Below, in pieces: positions 5,120 to 5,822 of a stretch of 5,822 bases of DNA. The DNA lies in assembly GCA_934358235.1 (NCBI GenBank), contig CAKRKK010000157.1, positions 1-5,822 on the forward strand, read 5' to 3'. The translations under genes and the position numbers were made by a program. Numbering within the stretch: the stretch's first letter is position 1; each line of letters opens with the position of its first letter. Source of the stretch: an uncultured Lachnospira sp. (GTDB taxonomy: Bacteria; Bacillota; Clostridia; Lachnospirales; Lachnospiraceae). Under the pieces are notes generated by a model. That model had not been told where the DNA came from and did not search any database. It saw nothing but the letters and a program-made list of their open reading frames with translations.

Positions 5120-5822
5120 TTATTCTACTGATTTAAGCGATTCCACCATAGGTATTCTCTTAATTGAAGGATACATAATCACATTAACAAGTAACGAGAA
5201 AAGAATAGTTATTCCATATGATATCATAAACGAGCTTATATTTATCTTTGTTCCAAACATAACTCCATCAAGCTCAATGGTAGTCATGATATACATATGC
5301 AGCGCAACGCCTAACAACAGTCCAAACACCCCGCCTATAAGCGTCAGAATTATATTCTCACGATATACATATTCACCAACCTCTTTATCATAAAAGCCAA
5401 GCACCTTTATTGTGGCAATTTCTCTTATTCGCTCTGATATATTAACATTAGTAAGATTATATAACACTACAAATGCAAGCATGCCTGCTGATATTATAAG
5501 AACCCAGGTTACAAGATCCAGCGACTGTATCATATTCTCGAATCTGGATATATTAGCTTTGACAAATGTAAGTGATTTAACACTTTTATCTGTTAAATAG
5601 CTTTCTCCTATATCTGCCTGTATTCCCTCATCATCTCCTGTCAGCTTTCCTAATATCCTGTTGCTTTCAGGAGTATATCCAAATATCTGGTTGAAATAAT
5701 CCGATGTCATAAACAGATAATTATTAATATACATCTCCATAACACCTGATACCTTAACTGACATCTGCTTATTATTGGCATCCTGTATAAGAATATTATC
5801 CCCCGGCTTAACAGACAGATCC
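5120..5822 (-). CDS. FtsX/MacB-type ABC transporter permease, C-terminal part (5' end outside window)
   Basis: Membrane permease subunit of an ABC transporter of the FtsX-like (MacB) family; the substrate cannot be told. The frame stays open from the stop TAA (5120-5122) to the window edge, giving about 233 visible codons, so the ATG at 5764 is internal and not the start. The visible part has an extracytoplasmic segment, then three hydrophobic stretches at roughly residues 87-107, 138-160 and 179-200 counted from that Met. Between the first two lies the charged cytoplasmic stretch NISERIREIATIKVLGF, which is the typical FtsX-domain signature (E-R-x-R-E-I-A-x-x-K-x-L-G). The C-terminus IPMVESLKSVE is also family-typical. 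This is the last FtsX domain of what is normally a much longer protein. It points the same way as spoIIIA but is separated from it by a terminator, so it is probably not part of the sporulation operon. Family assignment is firm; function is unknown. Confidence 0.9.
   Translation of the reverse strand, partial: DLSVKPGDNILIQDANNKQMSVKVSGVMEMYINNYLFMTSDYFNQIFGYTPESNRILGKLTGDDEGIQADIGESYLTDKSVKSLTFVKANISRFENMIQSLDLVTWVLIISAGMLAFVVLYNLTNVNISERIREIATIKVLGFYDKEVGEYVYRENIILTLIGGVFGLLLGVALHMYIMTTIELDGVMFGTKINISSFMISYGITILFSLLVNVIMYPSIKRIPMVESLKSVE

Overview
The window carries a complete eight-gene spoIIIA sporulation operon, spoIIIAA to spoIIIAH. It lies entirely on the minus strand and reads from about position 5010 down to 69. 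The DNA is AT-rich with heavy use of ATA isoleucine codons. Protein lengths, the SpoIIIAG and SpoIIIAH sequences and the short spacing suggest an endospore-forming member of Clostridia, most likely Lachnospiraceae-like. The family assignment is inference; the operon identity is firm.

Region by region, from the right edge: (1) 5120-5822, minus strand, is the C-terminal part of a large FtsX/MacB-type ABC transporter permease that runs off the window. (2) 4985-5119 is a compact control region. An 18-bp hairpin with a U-tract terminates the permease transcript. Its 5' arm contains the -10 of a good sigma-E-type promoter, and its 3' arm contains the Shine-Dalgarno (SD) sequence of spoIIIAA. (3) 1814-4984 holds spoIIIAA (ATPase), AB, AC, AD and AE (membrane parts), tightly packed with overlaps or short gaps. 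(4) 1748-1800 is a 14-bp tandem repeat (about 3.8 units) between spoIIIAE and spoIIIAF; every unit duplicates an SD sequence plus a double ATG start. (5) 69-1757 holds spoIIIAF, AG and AH, the genes for proteins with ring-building-motif folds. AG has no normal start codon at its SD, and AH starts with GTG. (6) 1-68 is non-coding or the end of something outside; it holds an 8-bp inverted repeat without a U-tract.

From established work on Bacillus subtilis, the products are made in the mother cell under sigma-E. They build a secretion-like channel across the two membranes around the forespore. SpoIIIAA is the cytoplasmic ATPase, AB to AF are inner-membrane components, and AG and AH form rings in the intermembrane space. 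SpoIIIAH docks with forespore SpoIIQ, whose gene is not in this window. The channel keeps the forespore active and allows late sigma-G-dependent expression.

No wholly new system is visible. The most notable points are regulatory: the promoter, terminator and SD folded into one hairpin, the self-duplicating translation-start repeat before spoIIIAF, and the missing canonical start of spoIIIAG.
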